Shown piece after piece: positions 55,837 to 64,000 of a stretch of 64,000 bases of DNA. Positions within the stretch are counted from its first letter, which is position 1, and every line of letters starts with the position of its first letter. Under the pieces are notes generated by a model that worked only from the letters and a program-made list of their open reading frames with translations, did not search any database and was not told the origin of the DNA. Origin of the DNA: Roseibium sp. (GTDB taxonomy: Bacteria > Pseudomonadota > Alphaproteobacteria > Rhizobiales > Stappiaceae); contig JAEPNV010000004.1 in NCBI GenBank assembly GCA_017643215.1, positions 310,001 through 374,000 on the forward strand, read 5' to 3'. The position numbers and the translations under genes were made by a program.

Positions 55837-56810
55837 TCGGGGTGATCTCCTATCTGGTGTTTTTCACCACCGTCGCCGCGATCCTGTCGATCGCCGTGCT
55901 CGGTCTCAATCTGCAATGGGGCAACACCGGTCTCTTCAACGGCGGTGTTGTCGCCTCGTTCGGCGCCGGAGCCTATGGAACGCTGATCCTGGGCGGGGCG
56001 CCGCAGGAAAGCCACTTCGGCGGTTTCGGACTCGCCTATCCGCTCGCGCTTTTGGGCGGTATGATCTTTGCCGGCTTATTAGCCTGGGTGGTCGGCGTTT
56101 TGACCTTGCGGCTGCGGCACGACTATCTGGCGATCGCGACTTTTGGCGTGGCGGTTGCCTTTGAAAATGTCGCGCGCAACGCGATTTGGCTGACCGGCGG
56201 AGCCCAGGGTGTCAGGGGATTTGAGCGCCCGCTTCGGGCGGAATTGGGTGATGGATTTCTCTACAACCTGATCTTTCTGGTGGCGGTCCTCATCGCGTTG
56301 TGGCTGGTCTTTTTGTTTTTGCAACGTCTGACCGTGTCGCCGTTTGGGCGGATGCTACGCGCCATCCGGGAGGACGAAACCGCCGCACGCTCGCTTGGCA
56401 AGGCGCCGGACCGCGTGCGGCTGACCGCGTTCGTGACCGGGTCCGTCATCATGGGTCTGTCGGGCGGGCTTTACGGCACCTTCTATGCCTTTATCAGCCC
56501 GCAGGATGTGCTTCCGATCCTGACCTTCCAGATCTGGGCGATGCTGATCGTCGGCGGCGCGGGCAACAATGCCGGCGCCATCTTCGGAACCTTCCTGATT
56601 TGGGGCGCCTGGACTTTTTCCGGCTGGGCCCTGGCGAGGTTCGCGCCGATCGAAGCTCAGCTCTATACCGGCTCGATCCAATTTGTTCTGATAGGTTTTG
56701 TCATCGTCGGCATGCTGCTCTGGAGGCCACAAGGTCTGTTCCCCGAGCGGTTGGTCGTTTCCCAACCCGGAGCAAACCGGGATAAACCGCAAGCAGAGGG
56801 GTTAACATGA
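55833..56810 (+). CDS. HAAT ABC transporter permease, LivM-like
   Basis: 325 residues and about 8-9 helices. LivM hallmarks: AVLGLNLQWGNTGLFNGGVVASFGAGAYG, LRHDYLAIATFGVAVAFENV, GRMLRAIREDETAARSLGKAPDRVRLTAFV. ATGA overlaps at both ends show tight coupling. It forms the channel with the LivH-like subunit. Confidence 0.93.
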   Translation: MIGVISYLVFFTTVAAILSIAVLGLNLQWGNTGLFNGGVVASFGAGAYGTLILGGAPQESHFGGFGLAYPLALLGGMIFAGLLAWVVGVLTLRLRHDYLAIATFGVAVAFENVARNAIWLTGGAQGVRGFERPLRAELGDGFLYNLIFLVAVLIALWLVFLFLQRLTVSPFGRMLRAIREDETAARSLGKAPDRVRLTAFVTGSVIMGLSGGLYGTFYAFISPQDVLPILTFQIWAMLIVGGAGNNAGAIFGTFLIWGAWTFSGWALARFAPIEAQLYTGSIQFVLIGFVIVGMLLWRPQGLFPERLVVSQPGANRDKPQAEGLT

Positions 56811-58060
56811 GAAAATCGTTTTATGTGGCGGCGTTCGCTCTTGGCGTCGCGTCGCTTGGGTCCGAGGCGCAGGCGCAGGACTGCACCATCAAGGTCGGGG
56901 CGGCATTGCCGACATCGGTGGATTGGGGCCGCCCGATCGCCGAGGTGGCGCAATTCGCCGTCGATCAGGTGAATGACGCGGGCGGCGCTGCCGGCTGCCA
57001 GATCGAAATGGTCCTGCGCGACACCCAGGTCGACCCGAAGGTCGGCGTTGACGCGGCCAAGGCTCTTGTTGATCTGGAAGGCGTCAACGTGCTTCTGGGT
57101 GCAGTGTCATCCGGGGTGTCGATGCCGATCCTGAATTCGGTGACGGTTCCGGGCGGTGTCATGCAGATGTCCTGCTGCTCGTCCTCGACGGCGTTTACGA
57201 AACTCGCTGCAGACGGCAAGACGAACGGGCTCTGGTACCGGACGTTTGCCACGACCGCCGTCCAGTCGGCCATGGGTGCGAAGGTCGCCGCCGATCAGGG
57301 CTGGAAAACCGTCGCCGTTCTTTACAAGAACGACGACTGGGGCCAGGACATGGCCCGGTTGATCGAAGCCGATTTCGCCGCCGCGGGCGTGACGGTCACC
57401 GGATCGGTCGCCATCAACGATGCCCAGCCGTCCTACCGGGCCGAGGTGACGGACGCCTTGGGCGGCCAGCCCGAGGCGCTTTATCTGGCGCTTTATCCGA
57501 CCGAAGGAACATCGGCGGTGCGCGAATGGCTGTCGCTGGGTGGCACCCAGAACATGATCCTCGCCAATTCCCTGAAATCCGACGAGTTCCGGGAGAATGT
57601 CGGCCTGCAATACCTGGGCAACGCGTTTGGCACCGACACCGCGTCGCCGCGGGTCGAAAGCGCCGATGCTTTCCGGGCAGCCTATCAGGAGCGCTTCGGA
57701 TCCGAGCCGAATGGTCCGGGGCTCGCCAACAGCTATGATGCGGCGATGATCACGCTGCTGGCCATGGAAGCCGCCGGCAAGGACGCCTCCGGTGCCGATA
57801 TCGCCGCGGCGGTTGCCAAGGTGACTGATCCGAACGGAATCCCGGTCTCCGCGGACACGGCGGGTTTCACGGCCGCCAAGTCGGTGCTCGCCGGTGGTGG
57901 CACCGTCATGTACCAGGGCGCGACGGGCAATGTCCGGTTCGATGCGAACGGGGACGTTTCGGCACCGGCGGTCGTCTGGTCCTTCACCGACGAGGGAACG
58001 CAGGAAGTCGAGTACGTTTCTCTGGAAGACGTTGATGCCTTCATCGAATCGTTGAAGTAA
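56807..58060 (+). CDS. HAAT ABC transporter substrate-binding protein, LivK-like
   Basis: 417 residues with a signal peptide (cleavage after AQA at about 23) and two periplasmic lobes. It resembles amino-acid/amide binding proteins: IKVGAALPTSVDWGRPIAEVAQFAVDQVNDAGG, SCCSSSTAFTKLAADGKTNGLWYRTFAT, VAVLYKNDDWGQDMARLIEADF. Several Cys (CCSSS) are near the ligand loop. The ligand cannot be predicted; HAAT systems carry branched-chain amino acids, aromatics, urea or amides, and the AKR/Rid neighbours make a carbonyl-containing compound likely. Confidence 0.9.
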   Translation: MRKSFYVAAFALGVASLGSEAQAQDCTIKVGAALPTSVDWGRPIAEVAQFAVDQVNDAGGAAGCQIEMVLRDTQVDPKVGVDAAKALVDLEGVNVLLGAVSSGVSMPILNSVTVPGGVMQMSCCSSSTAFTKLAADGKTNGLWYRTFATTAVQSAMGAKVAADQGWKTVAVLYKNDDWGQDMARLIEADFAAAGVTVTGSVAINDAQPSYRAEVTDALGGQPEALYLALYPTEGTSAVREWLSLGGTQNMILANSLKSDEFRENVGLQYLGNAFGTDTASPRVESADAFRAAYQERFGSEPNGPGLANSYDAAMITLLAMEAAGKDASGADIAAAVAKVTDPNGIPVSADTAGFTAAKSVLAGGGTVMYQGATGNVRFDANGDVSAPAVVWSFTDEGTQEVEYVSLEDVDAFIESLK

Positions 58061-58080
58061 GCGGCAGACACACAAGAAAG

Positions 58081-58106
58081 ACAGGGTGCCGGTGTCGGCA
58101 CCCTGT
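58081..58106 (+). repeat. First hairpin of the duplicated terminator after the LivK-like gene, without U-tract
   Basis: An 11-bp perfect stem (ACAGGGTGCCG/CGGCACCCTGT, loop GTGT) lies 20 bp after the stop. It is followed by the repeat, not by T residues. A similar hairpin with a T-run lies at 58251-58280. Confidence 0.7.
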
Positions 58107-58250
58107 CTCAGACTGCTGACAAACCAGTTTATCTTTCGGAAGTCATGCTCGGGCCTGTCCCGAGTATCCATAACGCTTTGATTTTTATGGGTCTTCGGAA
58201 CATTGACCGAGGATCACGACGGAAAAACCGGGGAGTGTCATCAACCTGAG
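58107..58250. repeat. Dispersed 144 bp palindromic repeat, copy B, nested inside the HAAT operon terminator
   Basis: Aligns without gaps to the repeat at 11827-11968 at about 84% identity. Here the ends form a better inverted repeat: CTCAGACTGCTGACA at the left and the reverse complement of CTCAGGTTGATGACA at the right (12 of 15). The two internal hairpins are kept by compensatory changes. The element is inserted in the opposite orientation relative to the upstream gene, compared with copy A. No ORF. Confidence 0.82.
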
Positions 58251-58280
58251 ACGGGGCACCGGTGTCGGCGCCCCTTTTTT
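58251..58280 (+). terminator. Terminator of the HAAT operon, distal hairpin copy with U-tract
   Basis: Stem GGGGCACCG/CGGCGCCCC (8 of 9 pairs, loop GTGT) followed by TTTTTT. It shares the loop and most of the stem with the hairpin at 58081-58106, as expected for a duplicated and drifted terminator. Confidence 0.85.
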
Positions 58281-58306
58281 CGCGGCAATACGAGAAAGGT
58301 CAGTCC

Positions 58307-59455
58307 TCAATCCAGCGTGACCCAGGCGGCATTGCGCGCGGAGGAGCGGACGCACGCGTCCACGAACTTCATGCCGGCCAGGCCGGCCTCAATGCCCGGG
58401 ACGAGCGTGTCGTTCGTCTGGCCGGATTGATGTGACCGGATGGCGCCCGCCGCCTCTGTGTATAGGTTCGCAAATCCCTCCAGATAGCCTTCCGGATGCC
58501 CGGGCGGGATCCGGGTGGTTGGCGCGATGCTGTCATACATGCCGGCACCGCCCCGGCTGATCACCTGCGGTGGCGCGCCGAACCGGCTCACGTGCAGGTG
58601 ATTTGGATGCTCCTGGCGCCACTCCAGGCCGGCCTTGTCTCCATAAACGCGCAGGCGAAGATTGTTCTCGTTGCCCGGCGCGACCTGCGAGCACCACAGC
58701 ATGCCGCGCGCGCCGCCCTCAAACCGCAGCATCACGTGGCCATTGTCATCAAGCTTGCGTCCGGAGACGAACGCCTGGAGATCCGCCGCCAGGCTTTCCA
58801 GCCGCAGCCCGGTGACAAAACACGCCAGATTGTGGGCATGAGTGCCGATGTCGCCCGTCGATCCGCCGGCGCCGGAGCGGGCCGGATCGGTCCGCCATGC
58901 CGCCTGTTTATTTGATTGGGGGACCGTCAGCCAATCCTGCGGATACTCAACTTGAACCACCCGGATCGTGCCCAGTTCGCCCTTTGCGACCATCTCGCGC
59001 GCTTGCCGGACCATTGGATAGCCGGTGTAATTGTGGGTCAGGAAAAACAGCGCGTCGGACTTCTCGACGGCTTTTGCGAATTTTTTGGCATCGGCGAGCG
59101 TGGAGGTGAGCGGCTTGTCGCAAATGACATGAATGCCGCGGCGCAAGAATTCCCTGGCGGCTGCGTAGTGGACATGGTTGGGCGTGACGATCGCGACCGC
59201 TTCAATGCCGCCCTTCAAGCGCCGCTCACGCTTGGCCATTTCCGCGAAGGAGGTGTAGATGCGGTCCTCGGCAAGGCCGAGCGCTTTTCCCGAGTCGTTG
59301 GCCTTTTCAGGTGTCGATGACAGGGCGCCGGCGACAAGCTGATAGCGGCCGTCGATGCGCGCTGCAATACGGTGCACAGCGCCAATGAAAGCATCCTTGC
59401 CACCACCGACCATGCCCAGGCGAATAGGCCCCGCGGCGGTTGAATTGTCGGTCAT
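58307..59455 (-). CDS. Gfo/Idh/MocA family oxidoreductase
   Basis: About 382 residues. The N-terminal Rossmann motif is MVGGGKDAFIGAVHR; the catalytic-type CDKPLTST (EKP variant) and the C-terminal segment with TGDIGTHAHNLACFVTGL follow the family. It oxidises or reduces sugars or polyols with NAD(P). ATG at 59455 with GGAGGGG upstream. It follows the isomerase gene by 11 bp and ends the minus-strand operon. Confidence 0.88.
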   Translation of the reverse strand: MTDNSTAAGPIRLGMVGGGKDAFIGAVHRIAARIDGRYQLVAGALSSTPEKANDSGKALGLAEDRIYTSFAEMAKRERRLKGGIEAVAIVTPNHVHYAAAREFLRRGIHVICDKPLTSTLADAKKFAKAVEKSDALFFLTHNYTGYPMVRQAREMVAKGELGTIRVVQVEYPQDWLTVPQSNKQAAWRTDPARSGAGGSTGDIGTHAHNLACFVTGLRLESLAADLQAFVSGRKLDDNGHVMLRFEGGARGMLWCSQVAPGNENNLRLRVYGDKAGLEWRQEHPNHLHVSRFGAPPQVISRGGAGMYDSIAPTTRIPPGHPEGYLEGFANLYTEAAGAIRSHQSGQTNDTLVPGIEAGLAGMKFVDACVRSSARNAAWVTLD

Positions 59456-59466
59456 GGTTGCCCCTC

Positions 59467-60519
59467 CTAGATGCCCAGCATGCGCCGGTTGGCCGTGTCG
59501 TCCGTGCCGGCATCGGCAAAATCGTCGAAGGCCTTTTCGGTCACACGGATGATGTGGTCGCGCACGAACGCTGCGCCCTCCCGCGCCCCGTCTTCCGGGT
59601 GCTTCAGGCAGCACTCCCATTCGACAACGGCCCAGCCGTCAAAATCATTCGCGGCCATTTTGGAAAACACGGCGCCGAAGTCGACCTGCCCGTCACCGAG
59701 CGAGCGGAACCGTCCGGCACGGTCCACCCAGGACTGAAAACCGCCATAAACGCCCTGGCGGCCGGTCGGATTGAATTCCGCATCCTTGACGTGGAACATG
59801 CCGATCCGGTCCTTGTAGATGTCGATGTTGTCCAGATAATCGAGGCATTGAAGGACATAATGCGACGGATCATAGAGCATCTGGCAGCGGGAATGGCCAT
59901 CGACCCGCTCCAGGAACATCTCGAACGTGATGCCGTCGTGGAGGTCCTCGCCCGGATGGATTTCAAAACAGATGTCGACGTCCATGTCGTCCGCGTGATC
60001 GAGGATCGGCCGCCAGCGTCTGGCAAGTTCGTCGAACGCGGTTTCGACCAGTCCGGCCGGACGCTGCGGCCAGGGATAGATGAACGGCCAGGCCAGGGCG
60101 CCGGAGAACGAGGCCTGAGCGGTCAGTCCAAGATTGCGGCTCGCGCTCAGCGCCCGCTTGACCTGATCCACGGCCCATTCCTGGCGCGCAGCGGAGTTGC
60201 GGCGAACGTCCGGTGCGGCAAAGCCATCAAAGGCCTCGTCATACGCGGGATGAACGGCCACGAGCTGACCTTGCAGATGGGTCGAGAGTTCGGTGATCTC
60301 GACGCCGTTGGCTTTTGCTAAGCCGGCAAAATCATCGCAGTACGTTTTTGAGTCCGAGGCCGTCGCGAGGTCGAAGAGGCGCCCGTCCCAACTGGGCACC
60401 TGAACGCCATTGTAGCCGCAATCGGCCGCCCATTTCGTGATCGAGTCCCAAGAATTGAATGGCGCGTCATCTCCCGCGAACTGCGCCAGAAACAGCGCCG
60501 GTCCCTTGATTGTTTTCAT
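59467..60519 (-). CDS. Sugar phosphate isomerase/epimerase (xylose isomerase-like TIM barrel)
   Basis: 350 residues. Metal-site residues are visible in CFEIHPGEDLHDG, YDPSHYVLQ, FHVKDAEFNP and VVEWECC. The family includes ketotetrose-phosphate and inosose isomerases. Its position between a kinase and an oxidoreductase suits an isomerisation step on the kinase product or on the free ketose. It starts about 100 bp after the kinase stop. Confidence 0.85.
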   Translation of the reverse strand: MKTIKGPALFLAQFAGDDAPFNSWDSITKWAADCGYNGVQVPSWDGRLFDLATASDSKTYCDDFAGLAKANGVEITELSTHLQGQLVAVHPAYDEAFDGFAAPDVRRNSAARQEWAVDQVKRALSASRNLGLTAQASFSGALAWPFIYPWPQRPAGLVETAFDELARRWRPILDHADDMDVDICFEIHPGEDLHDGITFEMFLERVDGHSRCQMLYDPSHYVLQCLDYLDNIDIYKDRIGMFHVKDAEFNPTGRQGVYGGFQSWVDRAGRFRSLGDGQVDFGAVFSKMAANDFDGWAVVEWECCLKHPEDGAREGAAFVRDHIIRVTEKAFDDFADAGTDDTANRRMLGI

Positions 60520-60621
60520 CCCATCCTCCCGAATGCGCCCAAAGGGCCGCCTATCGTTATTTGATGCAAACGCCGTTGGGTCGGAAGTCTGGCATCGCGC
60601 GTCCGGTTTGCCAAACTCCCT

Positions 60622-62262
60622 TTAGGTGGCCGGGGCCATTTCATCGCTTGCCAGGAATTCAAACAGGCGCGCCACAGCCTCTGCGCCGGGATCGTTGTGG
60701 CCGGACAGATTGGTTTCCGCGACATAGCTGGCACGGCCGGCCCGCGCGCGGGTGATGCGCGCCGTCGCATCCGCCCCTTGGCGGGCCGCTGCCGCCGCCG
60801 GACCGACGCCATCGTGAAGGGCTTCAAGCGCGGGGAACAGCGCATCGATCATGGTCCGGTCGCCCGGCCGCGCACCGCCGACCTGCTGGACCCGGTCGAG
60901 CCCGGCCTTCAAAGCACCGACCGTATCCCGTCCGCTGGCGGCCGCGTCTCCTGCGGCAGCAAAGAAGATCGCCAGCAGGACGCCGGATGATCCGCCCATC
61001 GTCTGGCTCAGTTCGATCCCGATTGCCCTGTAGAGTTGCGTAAGGTCTGCCAGCGGCAGGCGGTCCAGCGCGTCGATCATCGCTTTTGCGGCGGTGGCCA
61101 GCGTGCTGCCGGTGTCGCCGTCGCCTGATTTGGCATCAAGGGCATTGAGATCGCTTTCGGCGTCAATGAACACCTGGCAGCACTGTTCGATGAAGCGCCT
61201 GGTTTCGGGATTTTTGGATGGCAGGGGCTGGATCGGTGTCAATCCGTCCGGCAAGGGCAGGATCGGAACATGTCCGAGCGCAAGACAGCCCGGCCACGGC
61301 CAGGGCGCAACCGGTGCCTGTAGCGCGCCTTCGTCCGCCTGGCTCACGGGCAAGAGCGAGACGGAAAAGCCCTGCATATCGAGGGACGTCATCATCGGCG
61401 CCGGCCCCACAAGCCATCGGATTTGCGATCCGATCCGGGAGCGGGTCAGTTCTTCGGCCAGAACCGCCATTTCCAACGGTGTCGTGCTGCCTAAATTGTT
61501 CAGCAAGGCCGCGTGGGGGCCGGGGCTCAAGTTGGGCGCGAGCCGGTCAACGACCATTTCCATGGCATCTCTGGCGTTGGAAAAGTCGACCTGCTCGATG
61601 CCGGCCTCGCCGTGGATGCCAAGTCCGAGTTCGGCCTTGCCGGCACTGATCCGGTTCTCCTTCGGCGAGCCGGGGATGGTACACGTGTCCAATGACATGC
61701 CGATTGAGACGACACCCTCGACGATCCGGTGCGCGGTCTGGGTAACGGTATCAAGATCGGCGCCACGATCGGCCAGTGCGCCGGCGATCTTGTGAACGAA
61801 CAGGGTGCCGGCGACCCCACGGGCTTGCGGCAGGTCCGGCAGCGCGATGTCATCGTCGACGATGACCATATTCACCTTCAGACCGAAGGCGCGGGCGCGT
61901 TCGGCCGCCAATCCGAAATTCAAACGGTCGCCGGTGTAATTCTTGACGATCAGAAGGCATCCGGCCTTGCCGGTAACGGCGAGGATGCCGGCCAGAACCG
62001 CGTCGACCGACGGTGAGGCGAAGACTTCGCCGCAGACCGCGGCGGTCAGCATGCCCTGACCGACAAATCCCGCGTGGCTCGGTTCGTGGCCGGATCCCCC
62101 GCCCGACACCAGCGCCACCTTCGATTTGTCCCAGTCGGTGCGCACCACGACCTTGATGTGCGGATAGCCGTCAAGGCGTGCCAGGCGGCCGCCTGCCGTT
62201 CGCAATGCCCCATCGATCGCTTCGGTGACCAGGTTTTCCTTGGTGTTGATGAATTGTTTCAT
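60622..62262 (-). CDS. Dihydroxyacetone/short-chain ketose kinase, ATP type (DhaK plus DhaL domains)
   Basis: 546 residues. The N-terminal DAK1 domain (1-330) has GGGSGHEPSHAG at 54-65 and the substrate-binding His H217 in LGLGIHGEAG. A linker leads to the DAK2 nucleotide domain (from about 355) with Mg ligands D376, D381, D383 (DAKSGDGDTGSTL). The full-length two-domain form uses ATP rather than the PEP phosphotransferase system. Relatives phosphorylate dihydroxyacetone, D-erythrulose or L-erythrulose; the neighbours (isomerase, oxidoreductase, polyol-type ABC transporter) leave these open. Confidence 0.9.
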   Translation of the reverse strand: MKQFINTKENLVTEAIDGALRTAGGRLARLDGYPHIKVVVRTDWDKSKVALVSGGGSGHEPSHAGFVGQGMLTAAVCGEVFASPSVDAVLAGILAVTGKAGCLLIVKNYTGDRLNFGLAAERARAFGLKVNMVIVDDDIALPDLPQARGVAGTLFVHKIAGALADRGADLDTVTQTAHRIVEGVVSIGMSLDTCTIPGSPKENRISAGKAELGLGIHGEAGIEQVDFSNARDAMEMVVDRLAPNLSPGPHAALLNNLGSTTPLEMAVLAEELTRSRIGSQIRWLVGPAPMMTSLDMQGFSVSLLPVSQADEGALQAPVAPWPWPGCLALGHVPILPLPDGLTPIQPLPSKNPETRRFIEQCCQVFIDAESDLNALDAKSGDGDTGSTLATAAKAMIDALDRLPLADLTQLYRAIGIELSQTMGGSSGVLLAIFFAAAGDAAASGRDTVGALKAGLDRVQQVGGARPGDRTMIDALFPALEALHDGVGPAAAAARQGADATARITRARAGRASYVAETNLSGHNDPGAEAVARLFEFLASDEMAPAT

Positions 62263-62273
62263 GTCCCGTCTCC

Positions 62274-63269
62274 TCAGGCGATGCGGGTGCCGCTGGCATC
62301 AAAAAACAGCGGATTTCGCGGTTGAATGGCGACGGTGTCGCCCGGCTCAAGGTCCGTATGAACATCCGTGAGCGTCACGATGTCATGGCCGTCCAGCCGC
62401 AGGTGCAGGCGGGTCTGGTCGCCCAGATGTTCCACCCGTGTGACCTGCGAAGCTTTGCCCTCGCCTTGTGCAATATGTTCCGGTCTGAGGCCGATCGTTT
62501 TTGCGCCGGACGGGGCGCCGGCGAAGAGATCGGCCGGCAGGGCGTTGATCCTCGGCTGGCCCAGGCGGCCGGCGACATAAAGGTTTACCGGATCTTCGTA
62601 GATCTCACGCGGTGACCCGAACTGGGCCAGGCGGCCCTGGTCAAGCACGCCGACATGGGTCGCCATCGTCATGGCCTCGATCTGGTCATGGGTGACGTAA
62701 AGGAGCGTCGCGCCGAGGCTCGACTGGATCCGTTTCAATTCGATCCGCAGGTCCGCCCGAAGTTTGGCGTCGAGCGAACTGAGCGGTTCATCCATCAGGT
62801 AGATCGATGGATCCCTCACCAGAGCCCGGCCGATCGAAACGCGCTGCATTTCGCCGCCGGAAAGGGCCGTCGATTTGTTGTCCAGCTTGTCGGTGATCCG
62901 AAGGACATCCGCCACCTCCGCGACCTTGCGGGCAATGTCGGGTTCGGGCGTTTTCAGGAGCGGTGAACGCAGGGGGAATGCCAAATTGTCCCGGACACTC
63001 AGATGCGGATAGAGTGAGTATTGCTGGAACACCATCGCGACGTTGCGCTGGGCCGGCGTATCGTTGAGCACCGACCGGCCGTCGATCTCCACATCCCCGC
63101 TGTCCGGCTGTTCCAGACCTGAGATCAGGCGCAAGGTGGTTGTTTTTCCAGCGCCGGTCGGACCAAGCAGCACGACAAACGCGCCGTTGGCAATGGTCAT
63201 GGTGACAGTGTCGAGCGCCTTGATGTCGCCGAAGGACTTGGTCAGCCCAAGCAACCTAACGTCAGCCAT
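62274..63269 (-). CDS. Carbohydrate/glycerol-type ABC transporter ATPase (second of pair)
   Basis: 331 residues. Walker A GPTGAGKTT, signature LSGGEMQR, Walker B IYLMDEPLSSLDAKLR and THDQIEAMT. C-terminal TOBE region (GLRPEHIAQGEG). It overlaps the stop of the preceding ATPase gene by 8 bases (ATGGCTGA). Two distinct ATPases side by side is the layout of GlpST in the rhizobial glycerol transporter GlpSTPQV. Confidence 0.9.
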   Translation of the reverse strand: MADVRLLGLTKSFGDIKALDTVTMTIANGAFVVLLGPTGAGKTTTLRLISGLEQPDSGDVEIDGRSVLNDTPAQRNVAMVFQQYSLYPHLSVRDNLAFPLRSPLLKTPEPDIARKVAEVADVLRITDKLDNKSTALSGGEMQRVSIGRALVRDPSIYLMDEPLSSLDAKLRADLRIELKRIQSSLGATLLYVTHDQIEAMTMATHVGVLDQGRLAQFGSPREIYEDPVNLYVAGRLGQPRINALPADLFAGAPSGAKTIGLRPEHIAQGEGKASQVTRVEHLGDQTRLHLRLDGHDIVTLTDVHTDLEPGDTVAIQPRNPLFFDASGTRIA

Positions 63270-64000
63270 GGGACAGCACTCCCTCATTGAGAGCCGACGT
63301 CAACGCCCGCCCCGACTGATTGTCGAACAAGGTGACCGTGGCAGCGTTAAATGCCAATCCGACCGTTTCGCCGGGCCGAACGGATTGGTTGGATGGAATG
63401 CGGGCCTTGAGTTCTCCGTTTGGCGCGTTGATCGTGATGATCTGGGTCGTGCCGAGATATTCCGCCGCCAGGATTTCGCCGCGATAGCCGCTTTCATCAT
63501 CTAACGACACATGCTCGGGCCGAACACCGAACACCATGTCGCCCTCGAACGGTTCGCGCATGACCGGCACGTTGAATGTGTGATGATGCAGCGTGACCTG
63601 GTCGGTGCCTGGATGCACGGAGCCGTGAAATCGCAGGAAATTCATCGGCGGCGATCCGATGAAATCGGCCACGAACAGCGTTGCGGGTTTGTCGTAGATG
63701 TCCTGCGGCGCGCCGAACTGCTCGATCACGCCATGGTTCATCACCACGATTTTGTCGCCCATTTGCATGGCTTCAAGCTGGTCATGGGTCACGTAGACGG
63801 TCGTGGCGCCCATCCGGTCATGCAGCGCGCGCAGTTCCTCGGCCATGTGTTCGCGGAATTCCGCGTCGAGTGCGCCAAGCGGTTCGTCCATCATGAACGC
63901 CTTGGGATTGCGGACGATGGCCCGTCCGAGCGCCACCCGCTGCCGGTCGCCGCCGGAAAGCCCGCCAACCGGGCGGTCGATAATGTCCTCGATGCCGAGG
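63262..64000 (-). CDS. Carbohydrate/glycerol-type ABC transporter ATPase (first of pair), 5' part beyond the window
   Basis: The frame is open to the window edge (reading from the right: LGIEDIIDRPVGGLSGGDRQ), so the start and Walker A lie outside. Visible are the signature LSGGDRQR, Walker B FMMDEPLGALDAEFR, H-loop THDQLEAMQ and the TOBE domain (GVRPEHVSLDDESG). The transporter permeases and binding protein should lie further right or upstream in the operon. Confidence 0.88.
   Translation of the reverse strand, partial: LGIEDIIDRPVGGLSGGDRQRVALGRAIVRNPKAFMMDEPLGALDAEFREHMAEELRALHDRMGATTVYVTHDQLEAMQMGDKIVVMNHGVIEQFGAPQDIYDKPATLFVADFIGSPPMNFLRFHGSVHPGTDQVTLHHHTFNVPVMREPFEGDMVFGVRPEHVSLDDESGYRGEILAAEYLGTTQIITINAPNGELKARIPSNQSVRPGETVGLAFNAATVTLFDNQSGRALTSALNEGVLSHG

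Overview
The window is about 61% G+C, densely coded and shows typical alphaproteobacterial gene content and order: addB-addA-trxA, cmk and aroA next to rpsA, an FYDLN-acid (TIGR02300) protein beside a tRNA-Ala, a small heat-shock protein followed by a DUF1150 protein, OpgC, and ugp and Glp-type carbohydrate ABC transporters. I read it as chromosomal DNA of a member of the Hyphomicrobiales or a close relative; genus cannot be fixed from what is visible. No phage genes, transposases, CRISPR arrays or rRNA genes were seen. Both ends cut a gene (addB at the left, an ABC ATPase at the right).

Layout. 1-8.4 kb: AddAB recombination nuclease, thioredoxin, GrpE and a TRIC-type membrane protein. 8.4-9.0 kb: a stretch with no long gene that holds two related 28-residue membrane micropeptide genes separated by a terminator. 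9.0-16.6 kb: minus-strand sppA-ihfB-lapA plus an ornithine-cyclodeaminase-like gene, then rpsA, cmk and aroA, and an FYDLN-acid protein on the plus strand. 16.7-20.8 kb: tRNA-Ala(GGC), a CAP/DUF4214 secreted protein, a YqaA-like protein and a SLC13 permease. 20.9-25.3 kb: the ugpBAEC glycerol-3-phosphate operon behind a double operator. 25.6-35.1 kb: an AlkC-like DNA repair protein, MFS transporter, YjbR protein, Hsp20-DUF1150, OpgC, TTC38-like TPR protein, a YeeE/YedE thiosulfate transporter with a DUF302 protein, a GIY-YIG protein and a peroxiredoxin.

35.2-44.7 kb: a 25-codon leader ORF with a complete Shine-Dalgarno sequence and its own terminator, maleylacetoacetate isomerase, an SDR, a K+ channel with a zinc ribbon, a PHB-depolymerase-like esterase, a CaiB CoA-transferase paired with a divergent ThDP enzyme, panC-panB and a ChaN protein. 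44.7-49.7 kb: dabA-dabB, the bicarbonate accumulation complex, divergent from a LysR regulator. 49.7-58.1 kb: a divergent catabolic locus: an FCD-type GntR repressor with an aldo/keto reductase-Rid fusion on one side, and a TIGR04076 protein, a second aldo/keto reductase and a complete branched-chain-type (HAAT) ABC transporter on the other, with a perfect inverted repeat between. 58.3-64 kb: a polyol or short-chain ketose locus with a Gfo/Idh/MocA oxidoreductase, sugar phosphate isomerase, two-domain dihydroxyacetone-type kinase and two Glp-type ABC ATPases.

The most unusual signals are: (1) two copies, 46 kb apart, of a 142-144 bp repeat, each inserted inside a rho-independent terminator whose hairpin is present on both sides of the repeat; (2) the paired 28-residue micropeptides; (3) the small leader ORF with the full anti-SD complement; (4) the uncharacterised AKR-Rid/TIGR04076/AKR/HAAT locus, in which one AKR lacks the catalytic His; and (5) the paired TTCA-N2-TGAA operators upstream of ugpB.
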